DNA of 64,000 nt, from positions 1-64,000 of the forward strand of contig USDJ01000008.1 in NCBI GenBank assembly GCA_900553395.1, given 5' to 3'. The notes beneath the pieces were generated by a model, which did not search any database, was not told the DNA's origin, and was given only the letters and a program-made list of their open reading frames with translations. The position numbers were made by a program, and so were the translations under genes. Numbering within the stretch: the stretch's first letter is position 1; each line of letters begins with the position of its first letter. Below, in pieces: positions 24,921 to 34,397 of the stretch. The stretch is from an uncultured Mycoplasmatota bacterium (lineage in GTDB: Bacteria; Bacillota_I; Bacilli_A; RF39; UBA660).

Positions 24921-26231
24921 TACTTCCTTTACATTACCTGTTAACTTATAACCTTTACCAATAAGTTTGGCATCAAAATTGCTATAGCTCCACTTGATAT
25001 CGGTTGTTCCTTTAACAAATGTACAAGTCTTAGACCTATAATATGTAACTTTTGAATATATAGGGACTTTAACAGTTTCATATATTGGTACTATTACTTG
25101 TTTTGTCTTTTCAACTTCTCTAAAGTCATAAACTGGTACCGTTTGTTCTTCATACACATCAACAGTTCTATATACTGGTACTTCTTTAGTATACTCTTTA
25201 ACATCATAAACAGTTTCTACCTTATAAATTTCCCAAGTATAAATTGTTTCGTTAGTACAATAAGAACAAGAAGATGGCTTATCTACACTTATTACTTTAT
25301 AATGCATAGTATCAGTATTACTTGGAACTTTAGTTCCAGTATCTACTCCCACATATACTTCAACAGTGCCAACCGCTACTTTTTCTGTATAAGTTTCTGT
25401 CTTAGTTCCAACCTGGATTTGTTTTGTTCCAGTCTTTACTAGCTTTGTAGTATAACCTGAAATATATCTTTCAACATCAGTATATGTTTGCTTTTCTATC
25501 TTTGTACCTGTTTGTATAGTTACATCTTTATAACCTGTAGTTTCTTCTACTTCTTTAGTTTCCACTTTAACCGAGTCAGATGCCTCTATTGGATCTTTTT
25601 GCCATTTTGACCAATCAGTACAATTAGTGCAATCCTTAGTTTCTAATTTATACTCATACATGTATTTATGAGATACTGGATTGGTTGGATTCGTCGGATT
25701 TGATGGTGTACTAGGATTTGTCGGATTTGATACTGGTTTTGTGTCTGATACTTGTTTTTCACAAATACCATCTGGACAATAATTATAGCATCCTAAGTAA
25801 ACTATTATATAGTCTTCATCTTCACCACAACTTAAATTAACTTTTAGTCTATACTCTTCATCATACTTAGTCATTTCTACATATGATTTAGTTTCACTAC
25901 AATACTTACCATTTTTATCTTTCATTTTAAGCACTAAATGCAAGTCATACATTTCTCTTAAAGTTAACTTTTTAGTTTCACCAACAACTTTTGGCATTCT
26001 TTCGTTCGTAAAATAGCCTATTGCAGCTTCTTTCATCCTACCAACATTATTAGCAAACACTTCATCATAAAGCACAGATAGTCTCTCAAGATCACGTGTA
26101 CTTTGAAGTTTTTCATCTACATAGTTTTTGGTAGGAAATAACCATAACATTAAAAATACAAATAAAAGTACCAATAATAATGTTAAGAAAAAGCTTTTAA
26201 ATGAGAATTTTTCTTTTCTTTCCTCGTACAT
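24918..26231 (-). CDS. Membrane-anchored extracellular protein with Tyr/Val-rich repeats
   Basis: 437 residues. A short cytosolic tail (MYEERKEKF) is followed by one membrane helix (about 12-32), giving an external C-terminus. An alpha/beta external domain with several cysteines comes next, then an NPTNPSTPS-type linker and a long beta-rich region of alternating V/Y/T/K (EVPVYRTVDVYEEQTVPVY and similar), with Cys pairs in DCTNCTDW and CSYCTNE. The family is not recognised. A start at 26231 is chosen because GGGGGG lies six bases before it; the upstream in-frame start at 26273 has none. Likely a surface structural or binding protein. Confidence 0.75.
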   Translation of the reverse strand: MYEERKEKFSFKSFFLTLLLVLLFVFLMLWLFPTKNYVDEKLQSTRDLERLSVLYDEVFANNVGRMKEAAIGYFTNERMPKVVGETKKLTLREMYDLHLVLKMKDKNGKYCSETKSYVEMTKYDEEYRLKVNLSCGEDEDYIIVYLGCYNYCPDGICEKQVSDTKPVSNPTNPSTPSNPTNPTNPVSHKYMYEYKLETKDCTNCTDWSKWQKDPIEASDSVKVETKEVEETTGYKDVTIQTGTKIEKQTYTDVERYISGYTTKLVKTGTKQIQVGTKTETYTEKVAVGTVEVYVGVDTGTKVPSNTDTMHYKVISVDKPSSCSYCTNETIYTWEIYKVETVYDVKEYTKEVPVYRTVDVYEEQTVPVYDFREVEKTKQVIVPIYETVKVPIYSKVTYYRSKTCTFVKGTTDIKWSYSNFDAKLIGKGYKLTGNVKEV

Positions 26232-26293
26232 ATAGAGCCCCCCTTGTTTTAATGCCTTATATACTAGCACCATTAACCTTTTTTGTCAAGTTA

Positions 26294-27523
26294 TTATAAA
26301 TTAATTCTTATCAAATAATATTTCTTTTTTCCTCTTCTTATTACAATAACACTATTATCTATAGCTATATTTTTATCTAAGACCAAGTCTTCTTGTGAAA
26401 TTACATTTCCATTGATGCTTATTGCTCCACTATTTAAAAATTCTCTTACTTCTCTTCTAGAAGAACAAATTTTATTATCAACTAAAACATCTATTAATGA
26501 AGAACCAGAATCAATATTAAAGCTTGGAACACCTTTAAAGCAAATCTCTATTTCATCTTTTGTAAGTTCACTAACATTACCATTAAATAAAACCTCGCTC
26601 ATTTTTAAGGCATGATTAAACTCTTCTTCACCGTGAAGAAAAGTTATAACTTCTCTAGCCAAAGCTTTTTGAGCTATTCTTAATTCAGGTTTAGATGTGT
26701 GCTCGGCCTCAATCTTCTCTATTTCCTCTTTTGTTAAAAATGTTAATTTTTTTAAATAATCTATAACGCAAGCATCATCCGTATTAATTAAATATTGATA
26801 TAATTCATAACTAGAAGTTTTATTTTTGTCAAGCCATAGCGCATTTCCTTCTGTTTTTCCGAATTTTACGCCATTAGAATCAAGTACAAGTGGCATAGTC
26901 ATACCATATAGTTCTACGTTACTTTTCTTTCTAGCAAGTTCTATTCCTGTTGTTATGTTTCCCCACTGATCAGAGCCAGCAACTTGAAGTGTAACACCTT
27001 TTGACTCATTTAAATGTACAAAATCAAGGCCTTGTAATAAAGTATAAGCAAATTCACAGAAAGTAATTCCAGTATCTAGTCTTCTACTTATTATGTCTTT
27101 ATCTAGCATATAGTTTACATTTATATATTTGCCGTAATCTCTTAAAAAGTCAAGAATATTTATATCTTTAATCCAATCATAGTTATTTACGACTTCAAAT
27201 CCAAAAATATTTTTAGCCTGATTAGTTAGCCCTTCAACATTTTTTTCTACTTCTTCTTTACTGATCATTTGTCTTTCTTTAGATGGTTTTGGATCGCCTA
27301 TAAGGCCAGTAGCTCCACCAATAAGAAGTATAGGCTTATGCCCATAACGGGCAAGTCTGGTTGCTATTAAAAAGCTTGAAAAATGACCAATATGCATTGA
27401 ATCTGCTGTTGGATCTGTACCTATATAAAAAGTTAATTTTTCTTCATTTAATTTTTTTTCTAATTCTGGACTACTAATATCTTTTATAAGTCCTCTCCAT
27501 TTTAAATCTTCAAATAATGTCAT
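26294..27523 (-). CDS. tyrS: Tyrosyl-tRNA synthetase
   Basis: 409 residues. Class I HIGH motif in PTADSMHIGHF, KMSKS-equivalent KFGKTEG, Tyr-pocket sequence VAGSDQWGNI, and a C-terminal S4 RNA-binding domain (SSRREVREFLNSGAISING). It charges tRNA-Tyr. The ATG at 27523, with GGAGGAATATT before it, is the start; upstream in-frame codons overlap deoC. It follows deoC by ten bases, and a T-box leader with the conserved antiterminator sequence lies upstream of deoC, so the pair is probably induced by uncharged tRNA-Tyr. Confidence 0.96.
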   Translation of the reverse strand: MTLFEDLKWRGLIKDISSPELEKKLNEEKLTFYIGTDPTADSMHIGHFSSFLIATRLARYGHKPILLIGGATGLIGDPKPSKERQMISKEEVEKNVEGLTNQAKNIFGFEVVNNYDWIKDINILDFLRDYGKYINVNYMLDKDIISRRLDTGITFCEFAYTLLQGLDFVHLNESKGVTLQVAGSDQWGNITTGIELARKKSNVELYGMTMPLVLDSNGVKFGKTEGNALWLDKNKTSSYELYQYLINTDDACVIDYLKKLTFLTKEEIEKIEAEHTSKPELRIAQKALAREVITFLHGEEEFNHALKMSEVLFNGNVSELTKDEIEICFKGVPSFNIDSGSSLIDVLVDNKICSSRREVREFLNSGAISINGNVISQEDLVLDKNIAIDNSVIVIRRGKKKYYLIRINL

Positions 27524-27533
27524 AATATTCCTC

Positions 27534-28205
27534 CTAATCTTTATCACAAGTACAATTATCACAGTCACAGTTCATAATTTGAACACCATGAGTTGTACCA
27601 ATTCTAGTAACTCCTAAATTAATAAATTCTTCTGCTTTTTCATAACTATCAATTCCGCCACTAGCCTTTACTTCTAAAACATCATTTTTATAGTCATTTA
27701 TAAGTTCTATATCTTTTACTTGTGCCCCACTTAAAGAAAATCCTGTACTAGTTTTAATAAAATTAACAAATGTTTCATTGCATATTTGAGTCATTTTTAT
27801 TATTTCTTCGTCAGTTAAAAGACAAGTTTCAATAATAACTTTTAATACTTTACCATCTATTGCATCTCTTACTTCTTCTATCTCGTTTTTAACATATTTA
27901 TAATCTTTATTTTTAAGGGCTGAAATATTTATTACCATATCTATTTCTTTAGCGCCTTTCTCAACAGCATCTATTGCCTCAAATACTTTTGTTTCAAGAG
28001 TATTTATTCCCATTGGAAATCCAACTACTGTACAGACATCTATATTGTGTCCCTTTAAAAGATTAACCGCTAGTGGTACATAATAAGGATGCACACAAAC
28101 ACTAGCAAATCTATATTTTATAGCCTCATTACATAGCTTTTCAATATTTTTTAATGTAGCAGTATTTTTTAAATTAGTATGATCTATATATTTATTTAAT
28201 TCCAT
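27534..28205 (-). CDS. deoC: Deoxyribose-phosphate aldolase
   Basis: 223 residues. It splits 2-deoxyribose-5-phosphate into glyceraldehyde-3-phosphate and acetaldehyde. The Schiff-base Lys is in NFIKTSTGFS, the second active-site Lys in VKASGGI, with CTVVGFPMG and EIDMVINI upstream. A start at 28205 is supported by GGAGATG. The last residues (NCDCDNCTCDKD) are unusually Cys-rich for this family and might bind metal. It is co-transcribed with tyrS behind a T-box, which is an odd pairing of nucleoside catabolism with tRNA charging. Confidence 0.94.
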   Translation of the reverse strand: MELNKYIDHTNLKNTATLKNIEKLCNEAIKYRFASVCVHPYYVPLAVNLLKGHNIDVCTVVGFPMGINTLETKVFEAIDAVEKGAKEIDMVINISALKNKDYKYVKNEIEEVRDAIDGKVLKVIIETCLLTDEEIIKMTQICNETFVNFIKTSTGFSLSGAQVKDIELINDYKNDVLEVKASGGIDSYEKAEEFINLGVTRIGTTHGVQIMNCDCDNCTCDKD

Positions 28206-28264
28206 ATGAACATCTCCTTTTTCTAAAATCACTAATTTTATAATAACAAAAAAGTATTACAAAC

Positions 28265-28428
28265 ATAGGGACGTAATTTACGCGGTACCACCCTATTTCA
28301 TAATACTATTATGCTCTTGAAAGTTATAACGGACTTATCCGGCTTAAAAGTAATTCGCTATTTTAACTTGTTTAACTTACACCACCGTTAAATCTCTTCA
28401 TTTCCATTAAAACAACTACTAAAATAAT
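28265..28428 (-). ncRNA. T-box riboswitch leader of deoC-tyrS
   Basis: Minus strand contains the hallmark antiterminator GGGTGGTACCGCG (28281-28293), followed by CGTCCCT and a T run. Upstream are a GAAGAGA motif, GGTGGTGTAAG resembling the distal Stem I loop, and GCCGGATAAGTCCG (Stem III-like). GAATTAC could hold a UAC Tyr specifier, agreeing with tyrS in the operon. Specifier assignment is tentative. Confidence 0.88.
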
Positions 28429-28432
28429 TAAG

Positions 28433-28558
28433 TTAACCAAAAAATAATCTTTGTATGCTTGGGTCGTTAATAATTTGGTTATAGTAATATAGCGAAACAA
28501 AGAAAGCTATAGCCAAAATAAACACATACCATACCATTGACTTTACTCCCCACTTCAT
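28433..28558 (-). CDS. Small membrane protein (41 aa)
   Basis: 41 codons starting MKWGVKSMVWYVFILAIA and ending QRLFFG, with one hydrophobic helix (about 9-26) flanked by a basic start and a polar end (NQIINDPSIQR). AGGAGGA lies four bases before the ATG, immediately after the stop of the regulator gene at 28567, so the two are co-transcribed. No family recognised. It ends right before the T-box leader. Confidence 0.6.
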   Translation of the reverse strand: MKWGVKSMVWYVFILAIAFFVSLYYYNQIINDPSIQRLFFG

Positions 28559-28566
28559 ACGTCCTC

Positions 28567-29148
28567 CTAAAATATTATTTTATCTTCATTAGTATCTTTA
28601 AACCTATATAATTTAGCAGGTCTACCTAATGAAATAGAACTCATCTTGCTTAAGTCTTCTAATACATTAAGATTGATAAGTTTCTTTCTAAAATTTCTTC
28701 TATCAAGTTTTGTATTATACAAGTTTTCATATAACTTTTGAATATCTGGTATTTTAAATTCACCAGAATATATACTTTTTATAGTGTTTAAATGAGTTAA
28801 ATCATCTTTTAAACACTCTATAAGTTTTAAAGTAAAAATATCAGATTTGTCTAAACTTGATAATTTAATAAATCTAAAATTACCTTTTAAGACTACATCT
28901 TTATACCTAATTATAGCATAATATAACATAGTTATTACAAGTCCAAAGTCATTTTTTTCAGTAAATGTATACCCCTGCTTTAGTGAAATAGAATCCAGCT
29001 TAAAATTGGCCTTCAAATACTCCCTACAAGATATATTCGGGTCATCTAAGCAGGTAATCGTTGGTAGAAACGAAACATCGTATAAAACATATATATCGTT
29101 ATCTATTACTGTAAAAATTCCTATAACACTTCTCAAACTTATATTCAT
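28567..29148 (-). CDS. NrtR-like regulator (NUDIX-related N-terminus plus winged helix)
   Basis: 193 residues. The N-terminal two-thirds has the NUDIX-related layout of NrtR-type regulators but no catalytic Nudix box (GxxxxxEExxxE), so it probably binds a ligand only. The C-terminal winged helix has LYNTKLDRRNFRKKLINLNVL, closely like the NrtR recognition region, with GRPAKLYRFK at the end. Relatives sense ADP-ribose and control NAD metabolism. No such gene is adjacent, so the target is unknown. Start 29148 is chosen for its AAGAGGTAG RBS. Confidence 0.78.
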   Translation of the reverse strand: MNISLRSVIGIFTVIDNDIYVLYDVSFLPTITCLDDPNISCREYLKANFKLDSISLKQGYTFTEKNDFGLVITMLYYAIIRYKDVVLKGNFRFIKLSSLDKSDIFTLKLIECLKDDLTHLNTIKSIYSGEFKIPDIQKLYENLYNTKLDRRNFRKKLINLNVLEDLSKMSSISLGRPAKLYRFKDTNEDKIIF

Positions 29149-29202
29149 AACTACCTCTTTGTGTCTTAAACACAATCATTTTATAACAAAATGACTATAA
29201 TG

Positions 29203-30171
29203 TCAAATCATTAAATAAGAAATTAATTTTGAAGGATCTTCATTATTAAATATTATGTCATATATTATATTTATAGTTGGAATATCAATTTTTTTATGAT
29301 TGATTAATTTATATATACTCTTTAATGTATATAATCCTTCTACAGTAGTTTTAGATAAATACTCATCTAATTCTTTCCTTGTAGCTTTACTTCCAACTAA
29401 CTTTCCAAAACTATAATTTCTACTTTTAATTGAAGTACAAGTAAGCAAAATATCTCCAAATCCCGCAAAAGATAATATTGTTTTTTTAGATCCTCCGAGT
29501 GCATGAATTAGTGCTTTTATATCATGCAATGCTTCTGTGATAAGAAGGGCTTGAGTAGAAATAGGATATCCCATACCATCTATCATGCCAGATGCTAAAG
29601 CTATTATATTTTTGACAGATCCACAAACCTCAATTCCAACTATATCTGAAGTTGGATATAATATAAAATGTTCATTTGATAAAGCTTCTTTTATATAACT
29701 TAGTGTCCTCTTATTTTTAGAAGCACAAGATAAACCTACAGGAACTTTGTTTACTAAATCAACTGCAAAACTAGGTCCAGATATTGCTCCTATATTTTTA
29801 GTTTTTATTTGTTTATGAACCATATCGTGTATAAAAAGACAAGTATCCTGCTCTATTCCTTTACTAGCTATACAAATATGTTGATTAGGTCTTATAAAAT
29901 CTTTTAATTTTTTACAAACATCACTTATAAAGGCCGTAGGAATAGCAATAATTATAAGTTTACTATTTTCTATTGCTTGACATAAATTAGTAGTTACATA
30001 TACATCGTCATCTAATACAAATTCTTTTAGTCTAGAACTTTTTTTAGTTTCTAATAATTCATTTTTCTCTTCCTCAAAAGTAGTCCATAGAGTAAGCTCA
30101 TGCCCATTTTCTGCAATTATTTTAGAAAGAGATAAACCATATGCGCCAGTACCAAGTATCGTTACTTTCAT
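29203..30171 (-). CDS. gpsA: NAD(P)-dependent glycerol-3-phosphate dehydrogenase
   Basis: 322 residues. Rossmann GTGAYG at residues 7-12, ISGPSFAVD, catalytic Lys region GSVKNIIALASGM, GFGDILLTC and TVEGLYTLKSI. It makes sn-glycerol-3-phosphate for phospholipid synthesis. Start 30171 is taken (GTGAG before it); an in-frame start 15 bases upstream is less likely. It is close to, but separated from, the regulator at 29148 by 54 bases. Confidence 0.95.
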   Translation of the reverse strand: MKVTILGTGAYGLSLSKIIAENGHELTLWTTFEEEKNELLETKKSSRLKEFVLDDDVYVTTNLCQAIENSKLIIIAIPTAFISDVCKKLKDFIRPNQHICIASKGIEQDTCLFIHDMVHKQIKTKNIGAISGPSFAVDLVNKVPVGLSCASKNKRTLSYIKEALSNEHFILYPTSDIVGIEVCGSVKNIIALASGMIDGMGYPISTQALLITEALHDIKALIHALGGSKKTILSFAGFGDILLTCTSIKSRNYSFGKLVGSKATRKELDEYLSKTTVEGLYTLKSIYKLINHKKIDIPTINIIYDIIFNNEDPSKLISYLMI

Positions 30172-30234
30172 ATTCTCACTACCCATCTATAGTAATTATA
30201 TAAAATAAAAGGTACTTTTTCAAGTACATTTTAC

Positions 30235-32532
30235 CTATTCTGTTCTAAGTGCTACTACAGGATCTTTTTTACTGGCCAATTTAGCTGGAATAAGTCCACC
30301 AATTACTGTAAGTGTCGTTGATACTAATATTAAAATTAATGCGTGAATTGGATTAAGTTTTGCAACATTAGATAACTCAGTCAAATTATATATAATTTTG
30401 TTTACTGGTATCGTTAACAACAAGGCAATTAAAATTCCTATAACACCTGATGCTATACCTATAATAAATGTTTCTGCATTAAATACTCTAGATATATCTT
30501 TTTTTCTAGCGCCCAAAGCTCTTAAAATTCCTATTTCCTTAGTTCTTTCAAGAACAGATATATATGTTATAATTCCTATCATTATTGATGAAACTATAAG
30601 AGAAATAGAAGAAAAAGCTATTAGCACTATCGTAATTGCTGACATAATAGAACCACTCATAGAAGAAATCATCTGTGCTTGATCGACATAAATGACCTTT
30701 TCATCTTCAGATAAATTTTCGTTATATTTGTCTAGATAATTTAGTAAATCATCTTTTGAATTAAAATCTTTTGGATATAGTAATATCATATAAGGTATTG
30801 CATCTGCACCTAAATATGCTAACATATTCTCTTTAGAAATAGACGTCTCACTATCACTAGAAAATCCTAAACCAGTTAATACGTTTACATCAGTTTTCTC
30901 TTGAGCCTTTACTATATCAGAATTCTTATTTTCTGATATTATATAATCTACTAATTGTTCTGTATAAACAAGACTAGAAGTTTGAATATAAGATGGAAAA
31001 TCTTCATTCATTCTAACAATACCAACAACCTTTAATTCAATAGAATTATCATATACGCTATTAAAATCGCTATTCATTTTAAATATTCCATTATCATTTA
31101 TGTAAAGATCTCGGTTTAGTGCTATACGCACAGTTGAGCCTATAATATCATCAAAATCTATTTTATCTTTAATTTGAATATTTAATAAATTTAAAATATC
31201 ACGAGATACCCTGTTATTAGCGTCCACTATTAAAATTATCTCATTCTTATTCTCTGGAAACCTTCCACTTAATATGTCATAGTATGATTTCATTACCAAA
31301 TTTTGGTTTGACGAATCAAATGACTTAGGCATACTTGCAATACTCATCCCAGAAGTATCAATAAATTCAATATTAGAATCTGCCTTTTGTATAAAATTTA
31401 ATTTTATATATCTATTATAAGCCACTCCATAAGAATATTCCTTAGGCATGTTTTCTATATATTCTATATATTCCTTAGTTATTTTATTTTTTCTAGTTAA
31501 AGTTTCAATTTGATTTTCAGATGGAATTACATATTTATAGTCAGGAAATTTTTTTAAATCTTCACCTTTTAATTTACTTACTGTTTCACTATCCATATTC
31601 ATGGATTGTTCGGATATAATTATTGGCATTGCAGACATAATACCCTTTTCATACTTCTTAACTTGTAAATCAAATCCATTAGAAAGTGACAATATAAGTG
31701 CAATTCCAATAATGCCAATACTAGATGCAAAAGATGTTAAAATCGTTCTTCCTTTTTTAGTCTTAATATTATTAAACGAAAGTTTCAAAGCAGTTAAAAA
31801 ACTCATTCTAGTCTTTTTAGACTTACTTTTTTTATAAGGGAGAGCTTCACTTTCATCATATGGATTAGTATCATCTGTTATTTTTCCATCTTTCAAGCTT
31901 ATTATTCTACTTGAATAATTTTTTGCTAATTCTGGATTATGTGTAACCATTATAACTAATTTGTTTTTACTTATTTTTTTTAGTAATTCCATAATTTGAA
32001 TACTAGTATTAGAATCAAGAGCTCCCGTTGGCTCATCCGCTAAAACAATATCCGGATCATTTATAAGAGCACGTGCTATTGCAACTCTCTGCATTTGGCC
32101 ACCACTCATTTGATTTGGCTTTTTATTTATATGATCAATTAATCCAACTTCTTTTAATGCTTTAATTGCTCTTTTTCTTCTATCTCTTTTTGAGACTCCA
32201 CTAAGAGTTAAAGCGAGTTCAACATTCGAAAGTACAGTTTGATGAGAAATCAAATTATAGCTCTGAAAAACGAAACCAATTCTGTGATTCCTATAAGAAT
32301 CCCAGTCTTTATCCTTATATTTTTTAGTGGAAATTCCATCAATAATTAAATCTCCACTAGTATATTTATCAAGCCCACCTAATATATTTAAAAGAGTAGT
32401 TTTTCCACTTCCACTAGGTCCTAATATAGACACAAACTCATTTCTTCTAAAACTTATACTAACGCAATCTAGGGCATTTTGAACAAAAGAACCTGTCTTA
32501 TAAACTTTAGATATATTTTTTATTTCAAGCAT
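30235..32532 (-). CDS. ABC transporter with fused ATPase and FtsX-type permease (MacB-like)
   Basis: 765 residues. The N-terminal ATPase (about 1-225) has Walker [11 protein letters not shown]-loop FVFQSYN, signature [15 protein letters not shown], Walker [15 protein letters not shown] and switch His MVTHN. The C-terminal permease has one helix near 265, a large external domain (about 290-620) and three helices with the FtsX/MacB signature [20 protein letters not shown]. Such proteins extrude peptides or antibiotics, or act in lipoprotein or envelope stress functions, as mechanotransmitters. No partner gene is adjacent, so the substrate is unknown. Single-gene unit. Confidence 0.9.
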   Translation of the reverse strand: MLEIKNISKVYKTGSFVQNALDCVSISFRRNEFVSILGPSGSGKTTLLNILGGLDKYTSGDLIIDGISTKKYKDKDWDSYRNHRIGFVFQSYNLISHQTVLSNVELALTLSGVSKRDRRKRAIKALKEVGLIDHINKKPNQMSGGQMQRVAIARALINDPDIVLADEPTGALDSNTSIQIMELLKKISKNKLVIMVTHNPELAKNYSSRIISLKDGKITDDTNPYDESEALPYKKSKSKKTRMSFLTALKLSFNNIKTKKGRTILTSFASSIGIIGIALILSLSNGFDLQVKKYEKGIMSAMPIIISEQSMNMDSETVSKLKGEDLKKFPDYKYVIPSENQIETLTRKNKITKEYIEYIENMPKEYSYGVAYNRYIKLNFIQKADSNIEFIDTSGMSIASMPKSFDSSNQNLVMKSYYDILSGRFPENKNEIILIVDANNRVSRDILNLLNIQIKDKIDFDDIIGSTVRIALNRDLYINDNGIFKMNSDFNSVYDNSIELKVVGIVRMNEDFPSYIQTSSLVYTEQLVDYIISENKNSDIVKAQEKTDVNVLTGLGFSSDSETSISKENMLAYLGADAIPYMILLYPKDFNSKDDLLNYLDKYNENLSEDEKVIYVDQAQMISSMSGSIMSAITIVLIAFSSISLIVSSIMIGIITYISVLERTKEIGILRALGARKKDISRVFNAETFIIGIASGVIGILIALLLTIPVNKIIYNLTELSNVAKLNPIHALILILVSTTLTVIGGLIPAKLASKKDPVVALRTE

Positions 32533-32590
32533 AATTCCTCCTGTTTAATTTGGTATAACTAATTATATCATACTTTAAATAAATATATAA

Positions 32591-33796
32591 CTAATTATTT
32601 TTTATTGCTTCAGAAAGTTCTATAGTAGTTTCCTCTAATTTGTTTTCCCTATAATATTTTATTTTGACTTTATCACCAACTGAATGTTTATATAGAAGAT
32701 ATTTGAAATAAGAAGCATTCTCTATTTTTTTACCATCCATTTCAACAATTACATCTCCAACCTTAAGTCCCGCTTTTTGTGCTGGTTTTCCTTCTTCTAT
32801 AAAACTTAATACAGCCCCAAACGTTACATCGTTACTTATCTTTATATCATAATAGTATTGTAAATAAAACGTATTATTTAAATCTGAAAGTTGTACTCCC
32901 AAATAAGGTCTTTCTATTGTTTTTAAGGTTTCTAAGCTATCAATTATTGCCATAACTGAATTTATTGGTATAGCAAATCCCATACCTTCTACTCCAGTTC
33001 CAACTAATTTTGATGAAGTTATACCTACTACTTGACCTTTTATATTACAAATAGGTCCACCGCTATTTCCTGAGTTTATAGAAGCATCAGTTTGAATTAC
33101 ATCCATCATATATGATTGTTGCTCTATGCTTACAGTTACCATTCTATTAGTTCCAGAAACTATTCCTTTAGTAATAGTTCCCATATAATCTTTTCCAAGT
33201 GGTGCTCCTACAGTGAATAAAGTATCCCCCAACTCAAGTGCACTAGAATCTCCAATTTCTGCAACACTATTTACATCACTTGCATTAACTTTTAATATAG
33301 CTATATCATAGTATGAATCAGAATTAACGTATTGTGCCTCTACTTCTTTACCATCAGTAAAAGTTATAACGTATTTATTACCGCCTTCTATTACATGATA
33401 ATTAGTTAATATATATCCGAAATTATCGTCTTTTTTGTATACAAATCCAGAACCAGAAGCAACTGAACCTCTGTCATTTGAAACCTCTATATAAATAGTC
33501 GAATCATATATATTTTTTATTGCTTCCTTAAGATCACTAGATTCTTCAACTGCCGTTACTTTAACGTTTTCTTTTGAAACATTTACTTGCTTAGTAGTAC
33601 CCCTGCTAGCAAATATATATAGTATAAGTAAAATAATTGTTATAGAATATACTATATAAATAATTTTAGAAGTATTATTATTACTATTATTATGATGATT
33701 TTGATTTATAGATGAATTATTTGATTTAGTTTCAGTAAAATCAGCATCTATTACTTTTTTACTTTCTTCTTTTTCTACCTTTTCTTCATTATCCAT
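32591..33796 (-). CDS. htrA: HtrA/DegP-family membrane-anchored serine protease
   Basis: 401 residues. A cytosolic acidic and Asn-rich tail, one membrane helix (about 44-62), then a trypsin-like domain with the triad His in TNYHVIEGG, Asp in SYYDIAIL and Ser in GNSGGP. A PDZ domain follows (YLGVQLSD, AGLKVGDVIVEMDGKKI). It degrades or refolds misfolded exported proteins at the cell surface, which matters for a cell exporting many large adhesins. Promoter and terminator were not clearly resolved on its upstream side. Confidence 0.95.
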   Translation of the reverse strand: MDNEEKVEKEESKKVIDADFTETKSNNSSINQNHHNNSNNNTSKIIYIVYSITIILLILYIFASRGTTKQVNVSKENVKVTAVEESSDLKEAIKNIYDSTIYIEVSNDRGSVASGSGFVYKKDDNFGYILTNYHVIEGGNKYVITFTDGKEVEAQYVNSDSYYDIAILKVNASDVNSVAEIGDSSALELGDTLFTVGAPLGKDYMGTITKGIVSGTNRMVTVSIEQQSYMMDVIQTDASINSGNSGGPICNIKGQVVGITSSKLVGTGVEGMGFAIPINSVMAIIDSLETLKTIERPYLGVQLSDLNNTFYLQYYYDIKISNDVTFGAVLSFIEEGKPAQKAGLKVGDVIVEMDGKKIENASYFKYLLYKHSVGDKVKIKYYRENKLEETTIELSEAIKNN

Positions 33797-33875
33797 AATT
33801 ATCCTCCCAATATAATCATAGTATACCTATATTATGATAAAAATATGAAAATATATAGTAATTTTGATGTTTTTT

Positions 33876-33926
33876 ATAAAAAAATAGTTTTATAAATCAA
33901 CAAAAATAGTTGATATATAAAACTAC
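33876..33926 (-). terminator. Long hairpin terminator after the YcxB-like gene
   Basis: Minus strand: AGTTTTATA and TATCAAC pair with GTTGATT and TATAAAACT, followed by a T run. It lies between htrA and the YcxB-like gene. Confidence 0.75.
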
Positions 33927-34397
33927 TTAATTATTTACTTTATTTTTAAAAGTATTTAACATTTTACTATACTCATCTGCTTTAAATAGCTTTTTCTCAA
34001 AGGTTAATTTTTCTCTCCCTTGCTTAAATACTATAACGAACTCGCGTTTCTTTTCTCGTACTTTTTTTATAGAATTATATTTATAATCTGTTTTATGACC
34101 ATTTATTGTAAGAGAAAATTTATTTGGAGTTAACTCTAAAATATATTTTCCATATGTATCATAATTTAGCATACTATTCAATTTGAAATAAGCAAAAATA
34201 TATAAAATATTTAATAAAGATATAACAAGAACAAGAATTAATATATATATTGGTAAAAATAATAAACTTATCTTGTTAATAGAAAAAATTAAGTAAATTA
34301 TTATTCCTATAGCTAATAATACTAGATTATTTATAGTTCTAGCTTTAATTAAATATTTTTTAAAATCATTCTTAGTATACATATAACTAACTTTCAT
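33927..34397 (-). CDS. YcxB-like membrane protein
   Basis: 156 residues. Two membrane helices (about 23-41 and 47-68) are followed by a C-terminal YcxB-like domain (YILELTPNKFSLTING, YKYNSIKKVREKKREFVIVF). The function of the family is unknown. Its start overlaps the end of uvrA by 11 bases, so it is translationally coupled to uvrA, though no DNA-repair role is implied. A strong terminator follows. Confidence 0.75.
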   Translation of the reverse strand: MKVSYMYTKNDFKKYLIKARTINNLVLLAIGIIIYLIFSINKISLLFLPIYILILVLVISLLNILYIFAYFKLNSMLNYDTYGKYILELTPNKFSLTINGHKTDYKYNSIKKVREKKREFVIVFKQGREKLTFEKKLFKADEYSKMLNTFKNKVNN

